This document shows positions 1 through 8,820 of a DNA stretch of 64,000 bases, piece by piece; positions within the stretch are counted from its first letter, which is position 1; every line of letters starts with the position of its first letter. The stretch is taken from the NCBI GenBank assembly GCA_023228995.1, contig JALOAD010000003.1:62001-126000 (forward strand), in the 5' to 3' direction. The translations under genes and the position numbers were made by a program. Below the pieces are notes generated by a model. It made no database searches. It was not told the origin of the DNA and worked only from the letters and a program-made list of their open reading frames with translations. Source of the stretch: Candidatus Muiribacterium halophilum (GTDB taxonomy: Bacteria > Muiribacteriota > Muiribacteriia > Muiribacteriales > Muiribacteriaceae).

Positions 1-500
1 ATTCCAAACATTCTATAATAATACAGATATATACTCTCAGCAGCCATCTTATTCAGAGCATAGGGGGTCAGCGGTTCCATTGCATGATCTTCTAAAACAG
101 GATTATTATCGATTTTTCCATATTGAAGTCTGGTTCCAGAATATATAATTTTTATAGATGGATTATGTTTTCTGATCTCCTCCAGCACTCTCAGATGTCC
201 CATATAATTAATTTCAGCATCATAGATTGGATTCTCAAGACTCAAATTGTGATTTATCTGACCAGCCATATTAAAGATTATATCAATATCTTTTAATCTG
301 TAAGATATTTTTTCAAAATCTCTTATATCTAAATTGATTATCTCTATATTATCCTTTATCTCTTTTATATTATTAAGATTAGCACCGTATTTAGGATCAA
401 AAAAATCCAAAAGTATAATTTTGTGACCAAGTTTAAAAAGTTCCAGTGCAATACTAGAACCAATCATCCCAAGTCCACCTGTAATAAGAATAGTTTTCAT
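1..500 (-). CDS. NAD-dependent epimerase/dehydratase (partial, cut by window start)
   Basis: The reading frame starts at the ATG at 498-500 and runs off the left edge; 166 codons are visible. The N-terminus has the Rossmann nucleotide-binding signature GGLGMIGS, and the visible end carries YALNK, the Tyr-x-x-x-Lys catalytic pair of extended short-chain dehydrogenases. Such enzymes epimerise, dehydrate or reduce nucleotide-activated sugars in the cytoplasm. It is the most downstream visible member of the polysaccharide operon and follows the GT2 gene by 3 nt. The exact substrate cannot be read from the fragment. Confidence 0.85.
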   Translation of the reverse strand, partial: MKTILITGGLGMIGSSIALELFKLGHKIILLDFFDPKYGANLNNIKEIKDNIEIINLDIRDFEKISYRLKDIDIIFNMAGQINHNLSLENPIYDAEINYMGHLRVLEEIRKHNPSIKIIYSGTRLQYGKIDNNPVLEDHAMEPLTPYALNKMAAESIYLYYYRMFG

Positions 501-503
501 AAA

Positions 504-1838
504 TTAAAATGTAATTAAGTTTTTAAATCCTTTTTCTGATAAATTTTTTTCTATTTCTTGCCAGTAAGTCATTGATGTTATATAAATTGGGACTTCTTTA
601 TATTTGTCACTTGAAAAAATATCAATATAAAATTCATCTTCAACCTTTTTTCTGTCAATATCATAAATCCCATTAACATTTATATTTAAACTCTTTAACC
701 ATAAATTAAGGAGTTTACCAAATAATCCATATCCATATATTATACAGGATTCTTTTACAAAACTCCTCGATAAAATTATATTGGTCAATTCCAGAATCTC
801 ATTCCCACATTCCTCAATTATAATATCTATTACAGAATCTTCATTTAAACAATTAATCTTCATGAAATTTTTATTTATGCCAGAAATAAAATAATCATCA
901 AATGAAAATAGAAAATTTCTTTTTAATTTTATTTTTTCACTCGCATTTGAATAAATTTTGAATAATACCGGCTTATTGAATTTTATTATGTATGATTTCT
1001 TATTTTCTAATTTTATTGAAATCTTCTTTCTTTCATAATCAAAAAAATAATTGTCAATTTTCTTACCATTATTCGATTCTGTCTCCACAGTGATAAAACT
1101 CAGTAAATTTTTAAAATCTTTGTATACTCTCGAATTATTATACATATTCTTATACACATGTTTATTATTGATTATTAACTGCATATTCATAAAAATTCTT
1201 TTATATAAATTACTATTCATTTCTGTTATCATGGATTTATCTTTTTTTCTGTAGAAAAATAATATTTCATTGATTTTATATGCTTTTTTGCCTAATTCCG
1301 CAATTGATACCCATAAATCCCAATCTTCCATTCCATATTCCATATTAGACTTATACCCACCACACAATTCCCAGTCTTTCTTTCTAAACATTGAACATGC
1401 CGATATATAATTATTCATAATTAAAGAAGATTCGGTAAAGACATTGCAAATTCTTTCTTCTTCACTAGCTCCAAAATATCTGAAATTGGCATAAACAATC
1501 CCCACATCATTGTATTTTCCCATAATATCAACAGCTTTTTCAATAAATGTCTCGTGGATAAGGTCATCTGAGTCCAAAGGGAAAATATAACGGCCCGTAG
1601 ATTTTTCGATTCCATAATTTCTGGCATTGGAAAGTCCAGAATTGTTGATATGATAAAAAGTTACTGAACTAAATTTTTTTTCAATTCCCCTTATTTTTTT
1701 CTCATTCTCATAATCAGATCCATCATTTACTACAATTATCTCGATATTTTTATAAGTTTGATGAAATGCAGATATAATTGTCTCTTCCAGATATTCAGCA
1801 TGATTATAACAAGGAATTATAATACTTACACGATTCAT
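504..1838 (-). CDS. Family 2 glycosyltransferase with extra C-terminal domain
   Basis: 444 residues. The N-terminal GT-A domain is clear: VSIIIPCYN at residues 4-12, NDGSD at 38-42, and the metal-binding LDSDD near residue 88, followed by GMEDWDLW. It should transfer a sugar from a nucleotide donor to a growing glycan on the cytoplasmic face of the membrane. The C-terminal part is not GT2: after a beta-rich stretch it ends in a segment with GYGLFGK near residue 375, which resembles a small Rossmann-like domain seen appended to sugar-modifying enzymes. The donor and acceptor are unknown. A degenerate glycosyltransferase remnant lies directly upstream. Confidence 0.85.
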   Translation of the reverse strand: MNRVSIIIPCYNHAEYLEETIISAFHQTYKNIEIIVVNDGSDYENEKKIRGIEKKFSSVTFYHINNSGLSNARNYGIEKSTGRYIFPLDSDDLIHETFIEKAVDIMGKYNDVGIVYANFRYFGASEEERICNVFTESSLIMNNYISACSMFRKKDWELCGGYKSNMEYGMEDWDLWVSIAELGKKAYKINEILFFYRKKDKSMITEMNSNLYKRIFMNMQLIINNKHVYKNMYNNSRVYKDFKNLLSFITVETESNNGKKIDNYFFDYERKKISIKLENKKSYIIKFNKPVLFKIYSNASEKIKLKRNFLFSFDDYFISGINKNFMKINCLNEDSVIDIIIEECGNEILELTNIILSRSFVKESCIIYGYGLFGKLLNLWLKSLNINVNGIYDIDRKKVEDEFYIDIFSSDKYKEVPIYITSMTYWQEIEKNLSEKGFKNLITF

Positions 1839-1841
1839 AAA

Positions 1842-2128
1842 CTATATTCTAACATATGGGATAGTCTTTTTTAAACAAGAAAAAAAAAGTTTTATAATTT
1901 TATGATACTTGATATTAACATCTAGTCTTGTAAAAAGCTTATACAAAATTTTTGCATTTAAAAAAATAAAAATTAAAAAACTACTTAGTTTAATAGGTTC
2001 GAATTTTTCATTCATTATACTATAGAAATAATATATCTTGGATAAAACCTTGATTTTTTACTGGTAACAACCTTCTCAAGATTTTCTTCTCTTTTATAAT
2101 TCAATATAAAAGCATCTACTTTAATCAT
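1842..2128 (-). pseudogene. Remnant of a glycosyltransferase gene
   Basis: Two short overlapping reading frames fill this 320-bp gap. The first (2015-2128) has a GAGG ribosome-binding site 6 nt before its ATG and begins MIKVDAFILNYKREENL, the typical start of a GT2 enzyme (hydrophobic strand followed by NYKR), but stops after 37 codons. The second (1842-2015, 57 codons, TAATG overlap) encodes a hydrophobic, basic tail. I read this as a glycosyltransferase that lost its middle, keeping its start signal and probably its end. Alternatively the second frame could be an unrelated short peptide. Confidence 0.55.
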
Positions 2129-2161
2129 ATTAAACCTCAAAAATTTCTGTCTTTCAGTAAA

Positions 2162-2569
2162 TTAGAAACCTATTATCCTATATATTATTAAAAACTTCAA
2201 CAAAATAATATATATTTTCTTGATTTTTTTCAAAATATTAAATTTTTTCAATTTATTTCCAGGATAAATTACAAAAGTCCATTTTACTTTATTGTTTTTT
2301 AAAAAATTATATATATTCAAAAAATCATATCTTACATAAGTGGATTGACAAACTACAATCTCATCAAATTCAGAAAAATCATATATATCATCTTGAGAAA
2401 TAATTTTTTTATCAAAGAAGATATATTTATCTATAAGATCATTTTTATATTCTTTAGTCAGAAATATACTATATTCCCAGTCTTTCTTTCTAAAAACAGT
2501 CTTGATTTTCAATAAGTTGAAATCAATAGCTTCATTTCTTGCTGTTCCAATTATTAATAATTTCTTCAT
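2162..2569 (-). CDS. Unrecognised small protein, shared 'GTAR' domain family
   Basis: 135 residues, start overlapping the upstream aminotransferase stop by 4 nt (ATGA), so probably translationally coupled. I do not recognise a named family. It shares a pattern with three other proteins in this operon (starts near 13865, 7879 and 8820): a first strand followed by G[TV]A[RT] at residues 8-11, a central FDEIVVCQ, and a following LNIYNFL. Length and strand pattern suggest a small alpha/beta domain of Rossmann type. The last 30 residues are hydrophobic and basic. A role in surface glycan synthesis is inferred only from its position. Confidence 0.6.
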   Translation of the reverse strand: MKKLLIIGTARNEAIDFNLLKIKTVFRKKDWEYSIFLTKEYKNDLIDKYIFFDKKIISQDDIYDFSEFDEIVVCQSTYVRYDFLNIYNFLKNNKVKWTFVIYPGNKLKKFNILKKIKKIYIILLKFLIIYRIIGF

Positions 2570-3693
2570 GATTTACATCCTATTATATCAATAATCTTTT
2601 CAATAAAAATTTTTTTTAATTCAGGATATATAGGTAAAGCTAATGTTGTTTCTGCTTTGCGTTCTGAAACACTCATATCACCTTTTTTATATCCCAAATC
2701 TTTAAAACATTCCTGTATATGCAATGGCACTGGATAATATACTGCTGTCCCTATCCCGTTATCATTCAATCTCTTTATAACCTCATCTCTGTTTTCAATC
2801 TGAATCACAAATTGATGATATATATGCTGTTTTCCATATTCAAAAAAAGGATAATAAGATATTCTATTCTCCATAACTTTCTCTTTTATCATATTGCTAT
2901 ATATTTTCGCTTTCTCAATTCTTCTCATTGTCCATTCATCAAGATATTTTATCTTAACATTTAATATTGCAGCCTGTATAGCATCCAATCTTGAATTTAT
3001 TCCTATATACTTATGATAATATTTTGGACTGCTTCCATGAACTCTCAATATTTTTATCTTTTCAGCCAAGTCCTTATTATTTGTGACTACAGCTCCTCCA
3101 TCACCATAAGCTCCAAGATTCTTACTCGGGAAAAAGGAGAAACACCCTATATCACCTATAGTTCCTGCCTGTTTGACAGTTCCATCTTCAAATCTGAAAT
3201 TAGCTCCGATTGACTGACAAGCATCCTCTATCACTTTTAAATCATATCTAGAGGCAATCTCTGAAATCTTTTCCATATCAGCGCATTTCCCATAAAGATG
3301 TACTGGGATTATGGCTTTTGTATTCTCAGTAACAGCTTTCTCAATCTTTGACACATCAATGTTACAATCATCTTCATCTATATCAACAAATACAGGTTTT
3401 GCTCCAAGTCTTGAAATTGCACCTGCTGTAGCAAAAAAAGTATATGGAGTAGTTATTACTTCATCTCCCTCTTTTACATCTATTGCCATTAATGCAAGCA
3501 GCAATGCATCTGAACCGGATGCACATGAAACTGCATATTCTGATCTTATATAACTTTTCAGACTTTCTTCAAACTTATTTACTTCTTCTCCCATAATAAA
3601 GGAAGTATTATTCAGAACTCCCTGAATTGCAGAATCCACTTCATTTTTTATAGATAAATATTGTACTTTAAGATCTAATAAAGGAATTTTCAT
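2566..3693 (-). CDS. wbpE: DegT/DnrJ/EryC1-family sugar aminotransferase, WbpE-like
   Basis: 375 residues, full family length. PLP-dependent aminotransferase that puts an amino group on a keto-sugar nucleotide. Visible signatures are SGSDALLLAL near residue 60, the EDACQ segment at 156-160 (PLP-contacting Asp) and FFPSKNLGAYGDGG with the Schiff-base lysine at about K191. With the adjacent WbpD-like acetyltransferase and WbpB-like dehydrogenase it fits transamination of UDP-3-keto-GlcNAcA on the way to UDP-GlcNAc3NAcA. Starts on the ATGA overlap with the acetyltransferase. The family is broad; the WbpE assignment rests largely on the neighbours. Confidence 0.8.
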   Translation of the reverse strand: MKIPLLDLKVQYLSIKNEVDSAIQGVLNNTSFIMGEEVNKFEESLKSYIRSEYAVSCASGSDALLLALMAIDVKEGDEVITTPYTFFATAGAISRLGAKPVFVDIDEDDCNIDVSKIEKAVTENTKAIIPVHLYGKCADMEKISEIASRYDLKVIEDACQSIGANFRFEDGTVKQAGTIGDIGCFSFFPSKNLGAYGDGGAVVTNNKDLAEKIKILRVHGSSPKYYHKYIGINSRLDAIQAAILNVKIKYLDEWTMRRIEKAKIYSNMIKEKVMENRISYYPFFEYGKQHIYHQFVIQIENRDEVIKRLNDNGIGTAVYYPVPLHIQECFKDLGYKKGDMSVSERKAETTLALPIYPELKKIFIEKIIDIIGCKS

Positions 3694-4268
3694 ATAATAT
3701 CCGCCTTTTTAAGAAAATCTTTTTCTTCAATGTATTTCACTTTGCATTCAGGACATTCGAAAATATTATCTTTCTTCCTTTCTAACTTTATTCCACATCT
3801 ACATATCCATCCATGATGTCTTGCTGGAATTCCATATACTAAAGCATAAGGTTTTATATCTTTTGTAACAACAGAGCCAGCTCCAACAAAAGCATATTCT
3901 CCAATATTAACTCCACAGACAATAGTAGCATTCGCACCAATACTTGCTCCTTTACACACTCTTGTCTCTCTGTATTCATCTTTTCTCTGTATAAATGAAC
4001 GAGGATTTATAACATTTGTAAATACCATTGAAGGTCCACAGAATACATCATCCTCAAGAATCACTCTGTCATATATTGATACATTATTCTGAATACTAAC
4101 TCCATTCCCTATGACGGCTTTTCCTCCTACATTCACATTCTGTCCTATCTTGCAGTTCTCTCCAATCACTGCTCCACTCATTATATGTGAAAAATGCCAT
4201 ATCTTTGTATTGTTTCCTATCTCCGCTCCGTTATCCACATAACTTGATTCATGAACAAAATAATTCAT
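3690..4268 (-). CDS. wbpD: Left-handed beta-helix N-acetyltransferase, WbpD-like
   Basis: 192 residues. Hexapeptide-repeat acyltransferase: the N-terminal two thirds are successive isoleucine-patch repeats (AEIGNNTKI, AVIGENCKI, AVIGNGVSI, and ASIGANATI), which form a trimeric beta helix using acetyl-CoA. The sequence NPRSFIQRKDEY and the C-terminal Cys-rich segment (CRCGIKL, then CPECK) match the WbpD/WlbB group, which acetylates the 3-amino group of UDP-GlcNAc3NA. It sits between the matching dehydrogenase and aminotransferase, with a clear AGGAG site before its ATG. Cytoplasmic. Confidence 0.85.
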   Translation of the reverse strand: MNYFVHESSYVDNGAEIGNNTKIWHFSHIMSGAVIGENCKIGQNVNVGGKAVIGNGVSIQNNVSIYDRVILEDDVFCGPSMVFTNVINPRSFIQRKDEYRETRVCKGASIGANATIVCGVNIGEYAFVGAGSVVTKDIKPYALVYGIPARHHGWICRCGIKLERKKDNIFECPECKVKYIEEKDFLKKADII

Positions 4269-4277
4269 TATTTTCTC

Positions 4278-5309
4278 CTAATATCCAAGAGGAAGTGATA
4301 TTCTCTTTCCTTCTCTCATTGATTTATAAATAGCCATTATAAGTTCAAGAGATTTTCTTCCTTCCCTTCCATCTACATCTGTCACTCTTTTTTTCTGAAG
4401 TGTTTCAATAACATTTTTATAATAACCAGTGTGTCCAAATCCATAAACAGAATCTGTCTGATAGTTTGAGACCATTATATCTTTATCATCATCATCATAA
4501 TCAGAAAATTCCCAGTGAACAATCTCATTAACCGCAATTCCACCTATCTTAACAGATCCTTTTTCCCCTAAAACAGTTATAGAACCTTCAAGATTTTTGG
4601 GGTATGTCAGCATCGTAATATTAATAGAACCCATTGCTCCATTTCTGAATCTTATAGCCGCAACACCAGTATCTTCAGTTTCAATTTTCCTCTCTAAAGT
4701 TCCACCAAATGCCATTACAGAATCAATAGGTCCACCAAACCAGTGTACTAAATCAACATAATGACTAGCTTGGTTAAGAAAAGCTCCACCATCAAATTCC
4801 CATGTTCCTCTCCACTTTGCCATATCATAATATTCCTGTGGTCTTGTCCAGAACACATTACAGGAAATAAAATATATTTTTCCAAACCTTCCTTTATCTA
4901 TAGCATTTTTCAGATGTCTGATTGTAGAATTCAATCTATTCTGTTTAACGACAAAAAGCTCAACTCCATTATCATCACAAGCTTTAATAAGAGAATCTGC
5001 AGATTTAAGATTTGTTCCCATAGGTTTTTCAGATAAAACATGAATTTTCTTATTCGCTGCCATTATACCATGTTCAGGATGAAGACCTGATGGAGTACAA
5101 ATTGAGATTATATCCAATTCTTCATTATCAAGCATCTCAGAATAATCATAATATGCATTTATACTATATTTTTCAGCCCATTTATCAGCTCTGTCTTTTT
5201 TTATATCACAAACAGAAATCAATTCTAATTCATCTATTTTCTCAATAGCTTCAAAATGTTTTCCTGATATTCTTCCACAACCAACAACTCCAACAGAAAA
5301 TTTTTTCAT
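4278..5309 (-). CDS. wbpB: UDP-GlcNAcA 3-dehydrogenase, Gfo/Idh/MocA family, WbpB-like
   Basis: 343 residues from the ATG at 5309. A longer frame begins at 5327, but the AGGGGAG ribosome-binding site lies just upstream of 5309, so I use the inner start. N-terminal Rossmann GVVGCGRIS binds NAD; SEKPMG carries the family's catalytic EKP lysine; VVKQNRLN, WTRPQEYYD and WRGTWEFDGGA are close to the WbpB/WlbA subgroup that oxidises the C3 hydroxyl of UDP-GlcNAc uronic acid. First of the three-gene wbpB-wbpD-wbpE block. The UDP-GlcNAc 6-dehydrogenase (WbpA) that must precede it is not in the window. Confidence 0.85.
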   Translation of the reverse strand: MKKFSVGVVGCGRISGKHFEAIEKIDELELISVCDIKKDRADKWAEKYSINAYYDYSEMLDNEELDIISICTPSGLHPEHGIMAANKKIHVLSEKPMGTNLKSADSLIKACDDNGVELFVVKQNRLNSTIRHLKNAIDKGRFGKIYFISCNVFWTRPQEYYDMAKWRGTWEFDGGAFLNQASHYVDLVHWFGGPIDSVMAFGGTLERKIETEDTGVAAIRFRNGAMGSINITMLTYPKNLEGSITVLGEKGSVKIGGIAVNEIVHWEFSDYDDDDKDIMVSNYQTDSVYGFGHTGYYKNVIETLQKKRVTDVDGREGRKSLELIMAIYKSMREGKRISLPLGY

Positions 5310-5334
5310 TTTCTCCCCTCTATTCATAATTTCA

Positions 5335-6525
5335 TTATAAAAGATTTATATATTGTTCTAACTTTCTCTCGTAGGCAACATGTTTCCTTGCATACTGATA
5401 TATATTTTTATACATATCCTTTTCCTTATATACTTCATTAACAAATTCAATTATTTTTTTAAAATCTATCAAAGAATTATCGTTTGAAATTTTCAAAGCA
5501 TATTTGTAATCATCAGTAATATTAGGATCTTCATATGCATATATAAATGGAATTCCTTTTGCAATATATTCACATGATTTTAAAGGACATGCTTCTTTCA
5601 TATTCTTTCTATATAAAGCTAAAGTTGATACTGCAATATTATTTTTTTTATACTCATTATCCAAATCATATGAATCTAGTCTTTTTAACCATTTTATTTT
5701 AATCAGTCCTTTCTTTTCATTTATCTCATTTATACTTTTAATTAATTCTAATTCATTAATAATTCCTACAATTGTAAATTCAATTTTTAAATCTCCATTA
5801 TATTTCTTTAAAGATCTAAGAATTCTATCCAAACCTTGCCAAGGATAAAAAACTGATGAGACAAATATAATTTTCAAAATCTTATTATCAAATTTATTAT
5901 TTTTAATAATATTGTTTAAACTTAAAATACAGCCATTTGAAATCAAATAACTATTTTTTAACCCACCTTTACGTTCTTCCAGATCAATTATTTCTTTCGT
6001 AACAGCAATTATACCTCTAGAATACTTTAATTTAATTGGAGTTAAAAATTTTTCTAAATAAAAATCTATTATTTTTTTTAAATTCAATTTTTTATTTATT
6101 GATTTAATTTCCATTATTTCATTAGTATGATGTTCTGAAAAAATTTTATTTCCATACTTTTTAAACATTTTTATGGAATCAATATCCGGGTACATAACAT
6201 GCCTTAAAATTATATATTTATATTTTTCCCAAGGTATATTTTTTTTTATTAATTTATACTTAAAAAACATACTCTGTATTCTTCTAGGAATAAATTTATA
6301 AAATTCAATTTTTTTCAGGTGAAGATTCCCATATTTTTTTTCTTTAAATAAATTTAAAATCATAAAATCTATTGGATATTGATTTTTTTCAGATATTCTG
6401 GCTAATATTTTAATTTTCTTATATATTCCTATACTTAAATAAGGCATATATGTAACATGTATTAATTTTCTATTATCTATATAAGTAATACAGTTTTCGT
6501 TCATTATAATTTCCAATTTCTTCAT
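5335..6525 (-). CDS. GT-B fold glycosyltransferase (group 1/GT4-like)
   Basis: Up to 396 residues. The C-terminal half has the GT4 order: KIIFVSSVFYPWQGLDRILRSL, a TIVG strand, then ACPLKSCEYIAKGIPFIYAYED, corresponding to the E-x7-E nucleotide-sugar-binding region. The N-terminal half is divergent and rich in Lys and Ile. It overlaps the end of the upstream methyltransferase fusion by 53 nt if the first ATG is used, or 32 nt from the ATG at 6504; neither has a strong ribosome-binding site, so the start is uncertain. Probably adds one sugar of the repeat unit. Confidence 0.75.
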   Translation of the reverse strand: MKKLEIIMNENCITYIDNRKLIHVTYMPYLSIGIYKKIKILARISEKNQYPIDFMILNLFKEKKYGNLHLKKIEFYKFIPRRIQSMFFKYKLIKKNIPWEKYKYIILRHVMYPDIDSIKMFKKYGNKIFSEHHTNEIMEIKSINKKLNLKKIIDFYLEKFLTPIKLKYSRGIIAVTKEIIDLEERKGGLKNSYLISNGCILSLNNIIKNNKFDNKILKIIFVSSVFYPWQGLDRILRSLKKYNGDLKIEFTIVGIINELELIKSINEINEKKGLIKIKWLKRLDSYDLDNEYKKNNIAVSTLALYRKNMKEACPLKSCEYIAKGIPFIYAYEDPNITDDYKYALKISNDNSLIDFKKIIEFVNEVYKEKDMYKNIYQYARKHVAYERKLEQYINLL

Positions 6526-7879
6526 AATATTTCAATTGACTATTTTCTAAAATAAAATCAACAAATTCTTCCGGAGAATAATTTATAAAACTGTCTTTCA
6601 TCTGAAACTCATTATAATTGTGAGCTTCAAAAAACATTTCCTTTATTTTTAATTCTTTAAGCATAGACTTAAATTCAATATAGTCATTTTCATTCTTTAA
6701 AAAATGATGAAAAATATTCAAAGCAATAACAGTATCAAATTCAGATATTCTCTTATAAAAAGAAAAAATATTTTCATTATATACTTTAAATTTCAATCTT
6801 TTTGCTCTCTTAATATAATTAATTATTGAGTAATTGAATAAATTTGCTTCCACAGCTACACAATTCTTTCCATTTCTTTCTAATACATCACATATATATC
6901 CCCAGTGCGAACCAATATCTAATACTGTATTTCCTTTTATTCTACTCAAAATCTTATCAATTCTCCCTATATGCAAAGCTTCGTTATTATCAAATTCTAT
7001 ATGTTCAATAGGAGCATATAGATATTTATTTACTTCAATATATTTTAATATCTTATTTCTTATAAAAGTCCAATTTTTATGTCTTGCAACAATCTTTACA
7101 GGTATTTTCTTGATTTTCAACAACTTTGCAAAAGTTAATAAAAACACCCCGGAATTAAACAAAATTCTGCCAAATCTATCTAGATTCACACATACTGGTT
7201 CAACATCAATATCATTAATTACCATTTCATTTTTTTTTATAGAAAAAAATTTTTTCTCTAAATTTTTACACATTTCAAGAAATTCTACAGACTCTTCCTG
7301 ATCAGACCCATTAATATTGTTTTTGAAAAAATCTGTTTCATTCCATTCTTTTTTACCATTAATTACATCAGAAAAGGAAAAATAAAAATCATATTTCTCA
7401 CAAAAAGGTTCAAGTAAAGTATCCCATTCTCCATCAACTACTATTCCTTTTTTATCAACACTAAACTGTTTCCCAGCATATTCAATATCCTCATATGAAA
7501 GAAAATGTTCCTTTTCTGTATCAAAATCCATCTTAAAAAATTTCTTTAACTCTATATGTTTGATACTATTAAGATCAGAAACTATAGAACATTCACTAAA
7601 ATCATTATAATGAAGAAATTCATATATATTCATATGAGACAATAAATCCAGATTATTCTGTACAACAAAAATTTCATCTATATCATATAAGTCCAATTTA
7701 GTTTTTTCTTTTATTTTTATATCGTTGATTATAAGATGGATAATCTTTCTATTTTCAATTACTTTTTTTGTAGAAACAAAAAAAACTTTTTTATAGTTAT
7801 CATTATTAAAAACAAATTTATCAAAAAAATTTTTTATCTTAATATCAGTTGCAACTCCAATAACAAGCAAGTTTTTCAT
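6473..7879 (-). CDS. 'GVAT' domain + degenerate ParB-like domain + SAM methyltransferase fusion
   Basis: 468 residues in three parts. Residues 1 to about 130 belong to the shared domain family of this operon (MKNLLVIGVAT, DEIFVVQ, MNIYEFL). A middle segment has DGEWD and W-N-E-T, then a ParB/sulfiredoxin-like stretch in which the usual DGRHRL is replaced by SGVFLL while the following LTFAKLLKIKKIPVK is kept. The last 170 residues are a class I methyltransferase with TVLDIGSHWGYICDVL as the SAM-binding loop. The upstream neighbour is homologous to the first two parts and keeps the intact motif, so this looks like a duplicate that lost its original active site and acquired a methyltransferase. 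Start overlaps the upstream stop by 4 nt. Confidence 0.75.
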   Translation of the reverse strand: MKNLLVIGVATDIKIKNFFDKFVFNNDNYKKVFFVSTKKVIENRKIIHLIINDIKIKEKTKLDLYDIDEIFVVQNNLDLLSHMNIYEFLHYNDFSECSIVSDLNSIKHIELKKFFKMDFDTEKEHFLSYEDIEYAGKQFSVDKKGIVVDGEWDTLLEPFCEKYDFYFSFSDVINGKKEWNETDFFKNNINGSDQEESVEFLEMCKNLEKKFFSIKKNEMVINDIDVEPVCVNLDRFGRILFNSGVFLLTFAKLLKIKKIPVKIVARHKNWTFIRNKILKYIEVNKYLYAPIEHIEFDNNEALHIGRIDKILSRIKGNTVLDIGSHWGYICDVLERNGKNCVAVEANLFNYSIINYIKRAKRLKFKVYNENIFSFYKRISEFDTVIALNIFHHFLKNENDYIEFKSMLKELKIKEMFFEAHNYNEFQMKDSFINYSPEEFVDFILENSQLKYYEEIGNYNERKLYYLYR

Positions 7880-8820
7880 ACAATTCTCCTGTTATGTTTT
7901 TGAAATTCCTTTATTATCTTTTTCTCAGTCTCTATTACTGATTTTAATCCCATCTTTTCCATTAATTTTTTTCTTTTTTTTACCCATTCTTCATGCCTTA
8001 CCATAATTTTAACAGGTATTTTTTCAATATTTAAAAGTTTTGCAAAAGTTAATCTGTGTCTTCCATCATTAAATAATATTTCTCCATTACGATCAATATT
8101 AATAGTAACATAGTCTGAATTCTTTTTCTGCTTCCAACCTTCATTTTTCATTTCATCAAATATTGATTCAAGTTTAATGCATCTTTCTAAAAACTCTTTT
8201 CTGTTAGTAGTTCCCCATTTAATTTTTTTTTTAATTTCTATCTCATAAATATTTCTTTTAAAATATGCAGTTTCATTCCAATTTTTTTTTTTCAACCTTA
8301 CATCAATAAAAGAATTATAAAAATCAATCTTATCTTTAAAAATAAATTTATCAATATCCCAATCTCCATCCAACAACTCTCCAAATCTATCATTTCCAAA
8401 ACAATTTGCTACAAAATTAATGTCAAATGGAGATACCCAGAATACTTGGTCAATATTGTTTTCATTTTCAAAAATATAGTTAAGATCTATGCTTTTCATT
8501 CCATGTTCACTTGTCATAATTTTACATACACTATATTTTTTTTTAAAAAAACACTTATATACATTTAAATATTCTATTTTTTTTATATTATTCTGAATTA
8601 TTATAATTTCATCAAAAATATTATCTGGAACTATGGTATTTTCAACAAAAAAATCTTCTGAAAGTAAAAAATTCTCTTTAAAATTAAAATTAAATCCTAT
8701 TTTTTTAGTAGAAAGATAATAAAAATCAATTTGATGTTTTTTATACTCAGAATTAAAAATATTTAAACAATTCTTAATATTATTTTCTGTTGCAACTCCT
8801 ACAATCAAAAATTTAAACAT
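7876..8820 (-). CDS. 'GVAT' domain + intact ParB-like domain protein
   Basis: 314 residues. The N-terminal 130 residues match the operon's shared domain (FLIVGVAT, DEIIIIQ, LNVYKCF). Then LLDGDWD, NWNETAYFKRN, and a ParB/sulfiredoxin-fold segment with an intact LFNDGRHRLTFAKLL followed by IPVKIMVRHEEW near residues 250-280. Proteins with this DGDWD and NDGRHRL combination occur, as far as I recall, in bacterial and haloarchaeal glycan clusters, with no established function. Some ParB-fold enzymes are nucleases, others small-molecule kinases, so a modification of sugar or amino acid substituents is possible but only inferred. The upstream deacetylase gene ends inside its first codons (16-nt overlap). 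Confidence 0.7.
   Translation of the reverse strand: MFKFLIVGVATENNIKNCLNIFNSEYKKHQIDFYYLSTKKIGFNFNFKENFLLSEDFFVENTIVPDNIFDEIIIIQNNIKKIEYLNVYKCFFKKKYSVCKIMTSEHGMKSIDLNYIFENENNIDQVFWVSPFDINFVANCFGNDRFGELLDGDWDIDKFIFKDKIDFYNSFIDVRLKKKNWNETAYFKRNIYEIEIKKKIKWGTTNRKEFLERCIKLESIFDEMKNEGWKQKKNSDYVTINIDRNGEILFNDGRHRLTFAKLLNIEKIPVKIMVRHEEWVKKRKKLMEKMGLKSVIETEKKIIKEFQKHNRRIV

Noticed and set aside
6834-7301. 155-codon plus-strand frame
   Set aside because: Antisense to the methyltransferase fusion, whose minus-strand frame has clear motifs and operon overlaps.
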